Under the pieces are notes generated by a model. The model was given only the letters and a program-made list of their open reading frames with translations, searched no databases and was not told where the DNA came from. Shown here one piece after another: positions 10,495-19,055 of a stretch of DNA of 64,000 nucleotides. Numbering within the stretch: the stretch's first letter is position 1; each line of letters opens with the position of its first letter. A program made the position numbers and the translations under genes. This stretch comes from Cellulomonadaceae bacterium (GTDB lineage Bacteria > Actinomycetota > Actinomycetes > Actinomycetales > Cellulomonadaceae). Location: assembly GCA_031256435.1 (NCBI GenBank), contig JAIRQO010000009.1, positions 1-64,000 on the forward strand. The letters run 5' to 3'.

Positions 10495-11127
10495 TTAGCG
10501 GTGGCCGTGCATCCAGATGGTGATGTCTACTACGCGGAGTGGGGAGACTGTGACGCCGGTGGCGGCGAGGACCTCGGCAGACAGTGCGGCGAGCGCCTTG
10601 CGGTTGTCATACACGTCATCCGAGAGGGCGTCCAGCATGCCGGGCCAGGCTCGGGCAGGGACGCGCTCGCCCGTCACCAACCTGTAGAGGTCAATGGAAT
10701 TGCGGTCCACCAAGGGAATCAGGCCGGGCCGCTTGCGGTGCAACACCTTGGACAGGACGGACAGCGTGGGTCCGCCGGGCCAGGCGGTCACGAGACGTTC
10801 CAGGTGGTCCAGCATCTCATCGGGCGCATCGGCGAGAGTGGCATCCAGCGGAATGGGGGCGAGCCACGCGGCTACGTCTGCAGCATGTTCGACGAAAAAC
10901 TGGCGGTCCCTGGGGCCCATGTTGGGGTTGAGGACCTGCGCGGCCAACACGTCCACCTCGCTCAGCACCAGCGGGTCCGTCACCAAAGCGTCGTAATACT
11001 CCAGCTCGTGATACTCCCCGCCAGCGCCGCCGGACCAGGCCATGCCGCAGAAGCGACGAACAAGGTCACCCGCGTCAGGAAAGGGGCGTCCGGCAAGCGT
11101 GATGCCGGGCCCCAAGCGTGCGGTCAT
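10495..11127 (-). CDS. Hypothetical protein (DUF6308-like)
   Basis: 210 aa intact ORF with HhH/glycosylase-like fragment LSKVLHRKRPGLIPLVDRNSIDLY; family name from memory. Confidence 0.5.
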   Translation of the reverse strand: MTARLGPGITLAGRPFPDAGDLVRRFCGMAWSGGAGGEYHELEYYDALVTDPLVLSEVDVLAAQVLNPNMGPRDRQFFVEHAADVAAWLAPIPLDATLADAPDEMLDHLERLVTAWPGGPTLSVLSKVLHRKRPGLIPLVDRNSIDLYRLVTGERVPARAWPGMLDALSDDVYDNRKALAALSAEVLAATGVTVSPLRVVDITIWMHGHR

Positions 11128-11428
11128 GTGTTCCTCCTCGTGTGGACCCCCGTCCGGGAGTTCCCTTCACCCCTAGTGTAGCGCAAAGCAATTCAGCGAC
11201 GCTTCATTGTGAATCCGTGGCCACTGGCTTGATCGCCATGCCGGGAGGGCGTATTCTTGTAACTGCTGGGCGCCTCAGAACATGAGAGCCGCAGACCGAA
11301 CGGTGCGAATCGTCGCACATACCCTTAACACACCGAACTGGTGATGACCCATGTCATCATCGCGGTGTTCATCACCGAGAGCAGCGATGGACTGTACGTC
11401 GATGCACTCAAGGCATAGCGGACTCCCC

Positions 11429-11500
11429 CATCCCGCTTGACTGCTCATCCTGTCATCCTGCTTGATTGGCCATCCCGCTTGATTGGCCATCCCCGGCGGG
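11429..11500. repeat. 17-bp repeats upstream of sirtuin gene
   Basis: catcccgcttgactgct (11429), catcctgcttgattggc (11454), catcccgcttgattggc (11471), catccccggcggg (11488). Confidence 0.6.
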
Positions 11501-11582
11501 TTTCCCATGCCCGCTTTCCATCCATCACTACCCACATCACCCACTAGCGCTCCTGGAAGGGAGGCTGAGAAAAGGACACCGA

Positions 11583-12374
11583 ATGACTCACACCCATGCA
11601 GAGCCGCCCACATCCTCGTCCCTCGCAGACGTTCTGCGGTTCATGAAGCGTGGAGTGTTCTTTGGAGGCGCCGGCGTATCCACGGAATCCGGCATTGCGG
11701 ATTTCCGCTCCGAGGACACGCAAGATATTGCCGAGGAGTTGTTTGGGTTCCCTCCCGAGGTCATTCTCTCCATCGAGTTTGCGCGGTACAACCCGGTGAC
11801 GTTCCACCGATATTTTCGCGAGCATTTGGTGGACCGTGACGCCAGGCCCAACGCCGCCCACAAGGCTCTCTCCTTGCTCGAGTATCGGGGAACGCTTGCG
11901 GCCGTGGTCACGCAGAATATTGATGGTTTGCACCAGCAGGCTGGCTCCCGCACCGTTCTGGAACTGCACGGCTCGGTGTGGCGGCACTACTGCGTGGACT
12001 GCAATGCACGGTACACGCTGGATTGGACCATGAATCCGGTGAACTGCCGCGCCCCAGAACGGGTGGTCCCCACGTGTCCGGCAGTCATTGGCACCACGGT
12101 GTGTGGCGGCTGGGTGAGGCCGGACGTGGTCCTCTACGGCGAGCCGTTGCCCTCCACCATCGTCGCCGCAGCAGCCGAAGCCATTCGTACCGCTGACGTG
12201 ATGATAGTGGGCGGAACATCGCTAGTGGTGCAACCGGCCGCGGGGCTCCTCGGTTATTTCCGAGGCCACACCCGCGCCATCATCAACTTCGACGAAACGG
12301 CCTTTGACGCGCAAGCCGATCTGGTCATCCACGCCCCCATCGGCAAAACCCTCGCCGCCGCCCTTGCCCCCTGA
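11583..12374 (+). CDS. Sir2-family NAD-dependent protein deacylase / ADP-ribosyltransferase (sirtuin)
   Basis: GGAGVSTESGIADFRSE, TQNIDGLHQQAG, ELHGS catalytic His, C-x2-C ... C ... C zinc ligands, GGTSLVVQPAAGL. Confidence 0.9.
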   Translation: MTHTHAEPPTSSSLADVLRFMKRGVFFGGAGVSTESGIADFRSEDTQDIAEELFGFPPEVILSIEFARYNPVTFHRYFREHLVDRDARPNAAHKALSLLEYRGTLAAVVTQNIDGLHQQAGSRTVLELHGSVWRHYCVDCNARYTLDWTMNPVNCRAPERVVPTCPAVIGTTVCGGWVRPDVVLYGEPLPSTIVAAAAEAIRTADVMIVGGTSLVVQPAAGLLGYFRGHTRAIINFDETAFDAQADLVIHAPIGKTLAAALAP

Positions 12375-12429
12375 ACACCCCCTGCCCACCCCATTGCCCA
12401 CCACCCGCCTACCCCGAAGGAGTCCATCC

Positions 12430-13626
12430 ATGACCGCAACCACACCCACCATCGAATCTCCCGCCGCTGCTGCCTCCGCCGTTGAGGCCACTGCCTCCAC
12501 TGAGCCTGCTGCGGAGGCCCCCTCCGTTGAAACCACCACCGTGAGGCCACAGATCGTTTCTGTGGGGGTGGCGGAGGAAGCCAACCTCGAGGACATCCTG
12601 TGCGTCTCCTGGCGCAATCACAAGGCTAGCTCTCATCGCGGCAGTCCCTTTGTCCGGCTCTATTTCATCAAGGACAACGCGGTGTGCCAAGCCACCGCCA
12701 AAGAATACATTGACAGGCAAGACCTGTTTTTCATGCTCAGGCCTTTGGGGATTCGCCCTGGTGATACTAGGTCCCTGCAAAGGAACATTACGGGCCTCAA
12801 GGACCGAGACGTAGAGTGCACAGAGAATGGAACGCTGACAATCACCCACGCCGGTCAGCGCTGGCGTATCAATGACAACTGGCTTCGCCTCAGCGCCGGG
12901 GACATCCGCAAGCTTCGCGAGCTGCGCGGGGAAGAACTCCAGCCTCTCGAAGCCTCGGAGGGTGGCGATGAGACCTCCCAGACCGCCGAGTCACCCAAGC
13001 AGGTGGAGCCTTCTGAATTGGTTCATGCTCTCCGAGCGGTCCGCAGGGAACTCAAAGCCACCAAAGAAACCAACCGGGACCTGCGCACTCAACTCGATCG
13101 GCTTGCTGGTGTTGAGCGTGGACAAAGAACGGCGCACGCGGCGAGCCTGAAGAACAACCACGCGGTGATTCAGAAACTCCTGACGCTTTTAGCAGGACCG
13201 GTAGATCCTGATGAATCCGCAACCGACGAGCAAGGCGAGAAAAGTAACGCCTCTAACTCCGGTGACCAGATTCGGCGCTCACGGAGTGATGCGAGTACGG
13301 ACACGCAGCGTCCCGTACCTGTCAAGGGAACCGATATTGCAGCAGAACTCGTCAATGCCGGCATCCGACTAGAAGCTCGCCGTCACTATTGGTGCCCTGG
13401 AAAGGTGTGCTCCTGCGGCGCGTACTCCAAGCTCAACGTTCCAGTCATGGCCATGAACATTTGGATGGACAAGCACCGCACCGAGGCTCTCGCCGACCTC
13501 ATGGAACGCGTCAGGAAGGTTCCCACCGTCCCGAAGCGGGCCCTCGTGCTCGGCAAGCGTGGGGGACGCATCACCATGACGTCCGTGGAAACCACCCCTG
13601 GAGGAATCACTGAGGAGGATCTCTGA
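12430..13626 (+). CDS. Unknown protein with low-complexity N-terminus, coiled-coil middle and Cys-rich C-terminal segment
   Basis: ATG at 12430 after the sirtuin stop; SELVHALRAVRRELKATKETNRDLRTQLDRL coiled coil; CPGKVCSCGAYSKLN; stop is 1 nt before the next ATG. Confidence 0.6.
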   Translation: MTATTPTIESPAAAASAVEATASTEPAAEAPSVETTTVRPQIVSVGVAEEANLEDILCVSWRNHKASSHRGSPFVRLYFIKDNAVCQATAKEYIDRQDLFFMLRPLGIRPGDTRSLQRNITGLKDRDVECTENGTLTITHAGQRWRINDNWLRLSAGDIRKLRELRGEELQPLEASEGGDETSQTAESPKQVEPSELVHALRAVRRELKATKETNRDLRTQLDRLAGVERGQRTAHAASLKNNHAVIQKLLTLLAGPVDPDESATDEQGEKSNASNSGDQIRRSRSDASTDTQRPVPVKGTDIAAELVNAGIRLEARRHYWCPGKVCSCGAYSKLNVPVMAMNIWMDKHRTEALADLMERVRKVPTVPKRALVLGKRGGRITMTSVETTPGGITEEDL

Positions 13627-13627
13627 A

Positions 13628-14926
13628 ATGAACAACTACGCCACTCCCGTCTCTGAACGGCCACACACCACTGCCGTGTCCAGTTCCACAGCCACCGTCA
13701 ACGCCACAGCCTCCGTCAGCGCCACGGCGCCATTCGGGATTAAGGCGGAATCCGATATTCGGTTGCCCCCGCACGCAACGCGTGCCGCCTTCAACCAGAT
13801 TGTTGCGGACGGCCAGTACCCTCACCTTGTGGGGAACCGGAAACCCGGAGGCAAGCGGGCCGGCCTTGACAGCCCCATGGCACTGCTCCCCCACGGTGCT
13901 GACGTGGTGAGAACTTCCGCGCACAGCCAGTTGGACTCTGACCACTCCGTGACCGGAACACGCGTGGTCAACGTGCTGGCCAAGGTGCCCCAAGGCTACA
14001 TGTTTGCCGAGGTGGACGAGTTGGGCGTGGAAGTGCGTGGCTGTGGGGGCAACCAGGAGGAGATCTTCGAGGTGGTGGCCACAGCCCTCGGCCGTGCCCC
14101 TGCCCCTCCTGCAAAGGATGTGGGCAACACCGTCCCTATCAAAACCTGGTACTTAACAGGATCCGGTGCGCAGTCTCAACGCTCCCGTATTGAAGTGCCT
14201 CGGTGGGCAGACATTGCCCGGAACTATCCCGTTCCCACGGCGCTGAATCTTGCTGATCTCATGCATGTGGAGCGGCCCCAGAACCAGGGACGGCTCGTTT
14301 TGTGGCATGGCGCACCCGGCACGGGGAAAACCACCGCGATACGAGCCATGGCCCACGCGTGGCAATCCTGGTGTGACATTGCCTACCTTGCCGATCCCGA
14401 GCGCGCCTTTGCAGACACGGGATACATGATGGAACTGTTGTACGAGGCCGGAAAGTTGCGGCCCAAGGAAGGCCCGGCACGGCATCTGCTGATCGTCGCG
14501 GAGGATTCCGACGAGTTCCTACGGGCCGATGCTCGCAGGACCGCCGGAGCCGCGCTAGGGCGTTTGCTCAACCTGGCCGATGGCATCCTGGGTCAGGGCA
14601 GCAACGTGTTGTTCCTGCTCACCACTAACGAGGAGTTGCGGGCCTTACATCCTGCCCTCGTCCGCCCCGGACGAGCTCTGGCCACCGTGGAGTTCCACAG
14701 GTTTGACACGGCAGATGCCAACGAGTGGTTGGCTGACTCCCCTGTTTTGAAGAAGGTCACCGCAGGCGGGGACACTGCAGACGGGGACACTGTGGGGACG
14801 GCCACCGTGGCTCCTCGCGTGACGGCCCCCGCCACCTTGGCTGAACTGTATGAGCAGCTCGGTACGGTGAAACGCATCCAGAGTCCGGAACTCGTGTCCG
14901 CTACGCCCACGGGGATGTACCTGTGA
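13628..14926 (+). CDS. AAA-family ATPase (DUF5925-like)
   Basis: 432 aa; Walker A LWHGAPGTGKTTAIRAMA, Walker B-like HLLIVAEDSDEFL, sensor LLTTNEELRALHPALVRPGR. Confidence 0.75.
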   Translation: MNNYATPVSERPHTTAVSSSTATVNATASVSATAPFGIKAESDIRLPPHATRAAFNQIVADGQYPHLVGNRKPGGKRAGLDSPMALLPHGADVVRTSAHSQLDSDHSVTGTRVVNVLAKVPQGYMFAEVDELGVEVRGCGGNQEEIFEVVATALGRAPAPPAKDVGNTVPIKTWYLTGSGAQSQRSRIEVPRWADIARNYPVPTALNLADLMHVERPQNQGRLVLWHGAPGTGKTTAIRAMAHAWQSWCDIAYLADPERAFADTGYMMELLYEAGKLRPKEGPARHLLIVAEDSDEFLRADARRTAGAALGRLLNLADGILGQGSNVLFLLTTNEELRALHPALVRPGRALATVEFHRFDTADANEWLADSPVLKKVTAGGDTADGDTVGTATVAPRVTAPATLAELYEQLGTVKRIQSPELVSATPTGMYL

Positions 14927-15036
14927 GGACCCGTCCGGCCTGTTCATCGTCGTCGAATCATCAACCTCCCCACCACAACCACCACACCCACCCCTGGCAT
15001 TCCATCCGGGAATGCCACAACCCCAAGGAGAACACC

Positions 15037-15183
15037 ATGTTTGGTATCAAGAAGAATGACGATGTTCGGTTCTACTGCGGCATCACCGGCCACCAGTACA
15101 ACGGGAGCAGCCCCGTTGGCGCGTGGGAGCGTGCGTGGATCTGTGTCAAGTGTGGTGACGTCAAGGACAAACTCTGGAACTAG
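15037..15183 (+). CDS. 48-aa small protein with possible zinc ribbon
   Basis: MFGIKKNDDVRFYCGITGHQYNGSSPVGAWERAWICVKCGDVKDKLWN; preceded by aaggaga. Confidence 0.55.
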   Translation: MFGIKKNDDVRFYCGITGHQYNGSSPVGAWERAWICVKCGDVKDKLWN

Positions 15184-15321
15184 GGCGTCAGCCACGGTTC
15201 GCTGCCGCTGTTCACTGTCGCTGTGCCGTCATGGCCGGCGGTGGTGGACCGTGACGCCTGGTCATCGTCGCAGAATCATCACTCAGCACAGACACCAACA
15301 GACCACCACACAGAACAACGA

Positions 15322-16587
15322 ATGGAGAAACGCATGGACAACAGCACAGGTGAAAGAGACAAATACGCGGAGATTGAACGGTATGCGGCGCGCGTTCGCG
15401 GATGCATACTTGGTGGAGCCATTGGCGATGCCCTGGGGTGGCCCGTAGAGTTCACCAGCCTCCCAAAAATCCTCGCCCAAACCGGACCCAAAGGCGTGCG
15501 CGGCTACCTACCGATGTACGCAACCAAGGCTGACTATCTGGCCAGCCTTCAGACTGACCTCTCCACCCCCAACGAGGCGAAGCCGGTCAGAAATGTGTAT
15601 GGCCATGTCACCGATGACACGCAGATGACCCTGTTCACCATGGATGGGCTCATCCGGGCTGGTGTGCGCCTGGACAAGGGGATTGGCTTCAACACCAACC
15701 TGATCTCCCTCGCCTACGATCGCTGGCTTGACACTCAGCAGCGGCAGGGACCCAACCCGGACCGGGATGACGTCTACTGGATATCACAGTTGGGTTGGCT
15801 CGATCAGCACCACTGGCTCTATGTCCGGCGTGCCCCCGGGAACACGTGCTTGCGAGCACTGAAACAGGCTCGCAAGGGGAAAGGCGCCGTACCCACGGAG
15901 TGGAACTCGTGGCCAGCGGAGAACAACTCCAAGGGTTGCGGCGGCGTGATGCGGGTGGCCCCCATCGGACTGGTTCCTTATGCCAGTGATCTGCGCTGGG
16001 CGTACGACGAAGGTGCGCGGGCAGCAAGCTACACGCACGGCCACCCCACGGGTCAGGTGGCCTCGGGCGCACTCGCGGCAATCGTCGCAGGGATGGTCCA
16101 TCACGGGCAAGATCTCCCTACCGCCGTGAGCACCACTCTGGAGATCCTAGAAAAGGTGAAGCACCACGAGGAGACCACCGAGGCCATCAAGGCTGCCGTG
16201 GCACTGGCTGATAACCACCGGGGCAAGCCTGAAAGTATTGGCGTCATTGAGAAACTCGGGCAAGGGTGGATAGCCGAAGAGGCTCTTGCCATGGCCCTGT
16301 ACGCAGCGCTCAGGTACCCCGAACCCCATCAGGTTCTGGATGCGCTGAGTGTGGCGGTCACCCACAATGGAGACAGCGACTCCACCGGCGCCATCTGCGG
16401 AAACATCCTCGGCGCGCTCCATGGAGACAGCGCACTGCCTGCCGAGCTCGTCTTCCGCGTGGAGGGACGCGAGACGATGCTGGCCCTCGCGGATGACTTT
16501 ATCTACGAGTTCACCCAGGCTGGGCGGCTTCATGACGGCGGCTCCAAGGCCAACACTGGCTGGGAACAGCGCTATCCGCCGCACTAG
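15322..16587 (+). CDS. ADP-ribosylglycohydrolase (ARH/DraG) family protein
   Basis: GCILGGAIGDALGWPVE, VTDDTQMTLFT, GCGGVMRVAPIGL, HNGDSDSTGAICGNILGALHG: ARH metal-binding motifs. Confidence 0.9.
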   Translation: MEKRMDNSTGERDKYAEIERYAARVRGCILGGAIGDALGWPVEFTSLPKILAQTGPKGVRGYLPMYATKADYLASLQTDLSTPNEAKPVRNVYGHVTDDTQMTLFTMDGLIRAGVRLDKGIGFNTNLISLAYDRWLDTQQRQGPNPDRDDVYWISQLGWLDQHHWLYVRRAPGNTCLRALKQARKGKGAVPTEWNSWPAENNSKGCGGVMRVAPIGLVPYASDLRWAYDEGARAASYTHGHPTGQVASGALAAIVAGMVHHGQDLPTAVSTTLEILEKVKHHEETTEAIKAAVALADNHRGKPESIGVIEKLGQGWIAEEALAMALYAALRYPEPHQVLDALSVAVTHNGDSDSTGAICGNILGALHGDSALPAELVFRVEGRETMLALADDFIYEFTQAGRLHDGGSKANTGWEQRYPPH

Positions 16588-16589
16588 GC

Positions 16590-16701
16590 GCGTACGGCAG
16601 CTTGGCTGTGCGGCGAGCGGGCCGCGCGGCGTACTGGCCGTGCGGCGTACTGGCTGTGCGGCGTTCTGGCCGTGCGGCAATCTGGCTGTACGGCAACTGA
16701 C
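16590..16701. repeat. Seven-copy 16-bp degenerate tandem repeat
   Basis: gcgtacggcagcttgg|ctgtgcggcgagcggg|ccgcgcggcgtactgg|ccgtgcggcgtactgg|ctgtgcggcgttctgg|ccgtgcggcaatctgg|ctgtacggcaactgac, exact 16-nt period. Confidence 0.85.
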
Positions 16702-16739
16702 CCCACAGATCAACTCACCACGCAGAGAAGGAAGAACTG

Positions 16740-17354
16740 ATGACCACTGAGAACACCACAGCACCTCGTCAACTGACCACCCTCCTGGGTTGCGTCACGC
16801 TTGCAGACCTCCTGCAGACGGTGGTCCACCTCAAGAACGCCGGCGTTGCGGTGAAGGGTTCGGCTGACGCTGCGATTGACGCTTCGGTTGACGGTGTGGT
16901 TGGCGCTCCAGACTCCCTCGCTGCGTTTGCCAGTGCGCCCGGGATGTTTGTTGCCACGGCCAGCGCCACAGAGCCGGCCTGCCGCGGGCGCAGTGCCGCT
17001 CAGGCCCTGCTGAACACCCTCGGCGAACGGGATCTCAGCGAGGCTCGCCATGTCATTCTGCACTTTGATGTGACTGCTGACCATGCGCTCCAGGAGTTGT
17101 GGGCCGCCATCGAGGCGATCTGCGCGGCGCTGGCTCCCGAGGCGCACGTCACCTACGCCGTGAACATTGTGGAGCCGAATCTCGTCGAGATGCATCACGG
17201 GTCATACCGTGATGACACTGACAACGAGAACGCGGGCGAAGAGGATGCGAGCGACGAGTCCGTGGGCGGCGACAGTGATGAGGATGAGGATGACTGGGAC
17301 GAGACCCCTGATGCCTCGCAGTCCATGACCATCACCATCCTGATTGCCGAATGA
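16740..17354 (+). CDS. Acidic protein with FtsZ C-terminal-domain-like core and no GTPase domain
   Basis: GMFVATASATEPACRGRSAAQALLNTLGERDLSEARHVILHFDVTADHALQELWAAIEAICAALAPEAHVTYAVNIVEPNL ... MTITILIAE follows the FtsZ_C pattern by eye. Confidence 0.5.
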   Translation: MTTENTTAPRQLTTLLGCVTLADLLQTVVHLKNAGVAVKGSADAAIDASVDGVVGAPDSLAAFASAPGMFVATASATEPACRGRSAAQALLNTLGERDLSEARHVILHFDVTADHALQELWAAIEAICAALAPEAHVTYAVNIVEPNLVEMHHGSYRDDTDNENAGEEDASDESVGGDSDEDEDDWDETPDASQSMTITILIAE

Positions 17355-17388
17355 CGTCACCCACAGGCCGCTCTACCTGGACCGCCCC

Positions 17389-17530
17389 GCCCCCAGGTTC
17401 TTGGCAAGCGGAGCGCAGTCGCAGAATCTCGGGTGGTTGAGCCAAGCGCCTCAGCGCCGACGGTCGAAACCCTCTCCGCCTAGCGAGATTCTGCGAGGCC
17501 CTACGGGCCCGCAGAATGACGGTTGGTGAC
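17389..17530. repeat. MITE/REP-like intergenic element, 5' end degenerate
   Basis: gcaagcggagcgcagtcgcagaatctcgggtggttgagccaagcgcctcagcgccgacggtcgaaac ... gagattctgcgaggccctacgggcccgcagaatgacggttgg. Confidence 0.7.
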
Positions 17531-17640
17531 GAGGCCCCACTCAACACTCTGCCGTGGAGTATCGCGCACCCGATGCTGTCTCGACTACATAAGTGGAGGC
17601 CCACAACCACGTGGAGCCCAGACCAAGAAGGAACACGATA

Positions 17641-18666
17641 ATGGCAAGGGAAGTCAGCAGAACGTTTGGCGAGATCAGAAGCATTAGTCAGGCAGATGAA
17701 CGTCTAAGTATGTGGGGAGAACGTGAGGATGCTATCTCACGCGTCGGTTCTTTCTCTCACGCTTGGGGCGACGCCAAGAGAGAAGGACGAAACCTCGGCG
17801 TGAAGTTTGATGAGGATGACAACGTGATTCTCGATGAGGAAGGCCAAATCGAGGATAGCGGAATCTCTATGAAGGAGATTGAAGAACGGCTCGATACAAG
17901 TCATATGTTTACAGTGACGGCGTTCACCGAGCCTGGAAAAAACTATGATGTTATTGAGGGACAAATGCCCCTTGATAACGATGACCAGACAACAAGGCTT
18001 ATTTGGGAACTTGACGAGTTTGGTTTAGAATACATTTCAGTTGATGGACTGTATCAGTTCGGTGGAGTAGGCGACCCGGACTTGGAGGATTCGTTCGCTG
18101 TATTCCTTCCCTTGTTTTTGTTTGACAGAGATAGACTTTTTGAGGTCGCTGAATATTTCCGAAGGGCATACACTCAGCAATCAGTGTTGATTCACGAAGC
18201 GGGAAAGAATAATCCTGCGTATTTGATATTTGGCAACAAGAGAATCACTGATGTTGGCTATCTCCATTCAGATCAAGAAATTGTCAATGCGCTAGAGGTA
18301 TGGAGCAAGCACAACGAGTCTCCTTATGCGTTCACACCCCCGGACTTTGAGAAGCCTAGAGTTTGGGGCGGCGAACCGGATTTTGAGCATAGAACCCCCA
18401 GCGATGATTTGGAAGGGCCGGAATACGATCCCAGAGACGACCCTGAGCATCCAGACTATGACCCTAACTTTGCCAGGTCAGGCGCAAGAAGGAAAGCATC
18501 CATAAACGAGATTCACAATCGTAGGATGCGCCATTGGGTTGCCGTAAAGCCTTATTCCTACAACCAAGCAATGATTAAGAGTTCTTACGACAGAAGAAAC
18601 AGGACAATGAAGGAACGTTTGCTAAAGTCTATCGCTCAGGACAGAAAAGCCGTCAGGCGCCCCTAG
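17641..18666 (+). CDS. Hypothetical protein, DUF3293-like core with charged tail (paralog 1)
   Basis: MAREVSRTFGEIRSISQADERLSMWGERED...MFTVTAFTEPGKNYD...LEYISVDGLYQFGG..EDSFAVFLP; AT-richer than flanks. Confidence 0.5.
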   Translation: MAREVSRTFGEIRSISQADERLSMWGEREDAISRVGSFSHAWGDAKREGRNLGVKFDEDDNVILDEEGQIEDSGISMKEIEERLDTSHMFTVTAFTEPGKNYDVIEGQMPLDNDDQTTRLIWELDEFGLEYISVDGLYQFGGVGDPDLEDSFAVFLPLFLFDRDRLFEVAEYFRRAYTQQSVLIHEAGKNNPAYLIFGNKRITDVGYLHSDQEIVNALEVWSKHNESPYAFTPPDFEKPRVWGGEPDFEHRTPSDDLEGPEYDPRDDPEHPDYDPNFARSGARRKASINEIHNRRMRHWVAVKPYSYNQAMIKSSYDRRNRTMKERLLKSIAQDRKAVRRP

Positions 18667-18807
18667 CAAACCACCACCACAAGGAATGACAAATGTTCTT
18701 TACGGCACACCAAGATGATAATGACGAGTCCGTTGCTGGCGGCAAATACGGTGATGAAGGCTGGACATGGCGACAACGGTTGGACACCTGACGGGGACAT
18801 GCTGCCC

Positions 18808-18936
18808 CTGTCATTCTGCGCAAGCGGAGCACCGTCGCAGAATCTCTGGTGGTTGAGCCAGGCGGCCCAGCGCCGACGGTCGAAACCCCTCCGCCCAGCA
18901 AGATTCTTCGAGGCCCTTCGGGCCCGGAGAATGACG
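18808..18936. repeat. MITE/REP-like element with imperfect terminal inverted repeats
   Basis: gtcattctgcgcaagcgg...gcagaatct...ggttgagccaggcg...cgacggtcgaaacc...gggcccggagaatgac. Confidence 0.7.
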
Positions 18937-19055
18937 GTTGGTAACGAGACTCCACTCAACACTCTGCCGCGGAGTACCGCGTAACCGATGAAAACTCGGC
19001 TACATAGGTGAAGGCCCACAACCACGTGGAGCCCAGACCAAGAAGGAACACGATA

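Noticed and set aside
11583-12374. Thoeris/DSR-type SIR2 effector identity for the sirtuin
   Set aside because: Sequence looks like a compact Zn-containing deacylase-type sirtuin rather than the large SIR2 domains of those systems; only the combination with ARH/AAA is of interest.
16147-16764. 205-aa minus ORF across the ARH 3' end and 16-bp repeats
   Set aside because: Formed by antisense of ARH plus the tandem repeat.
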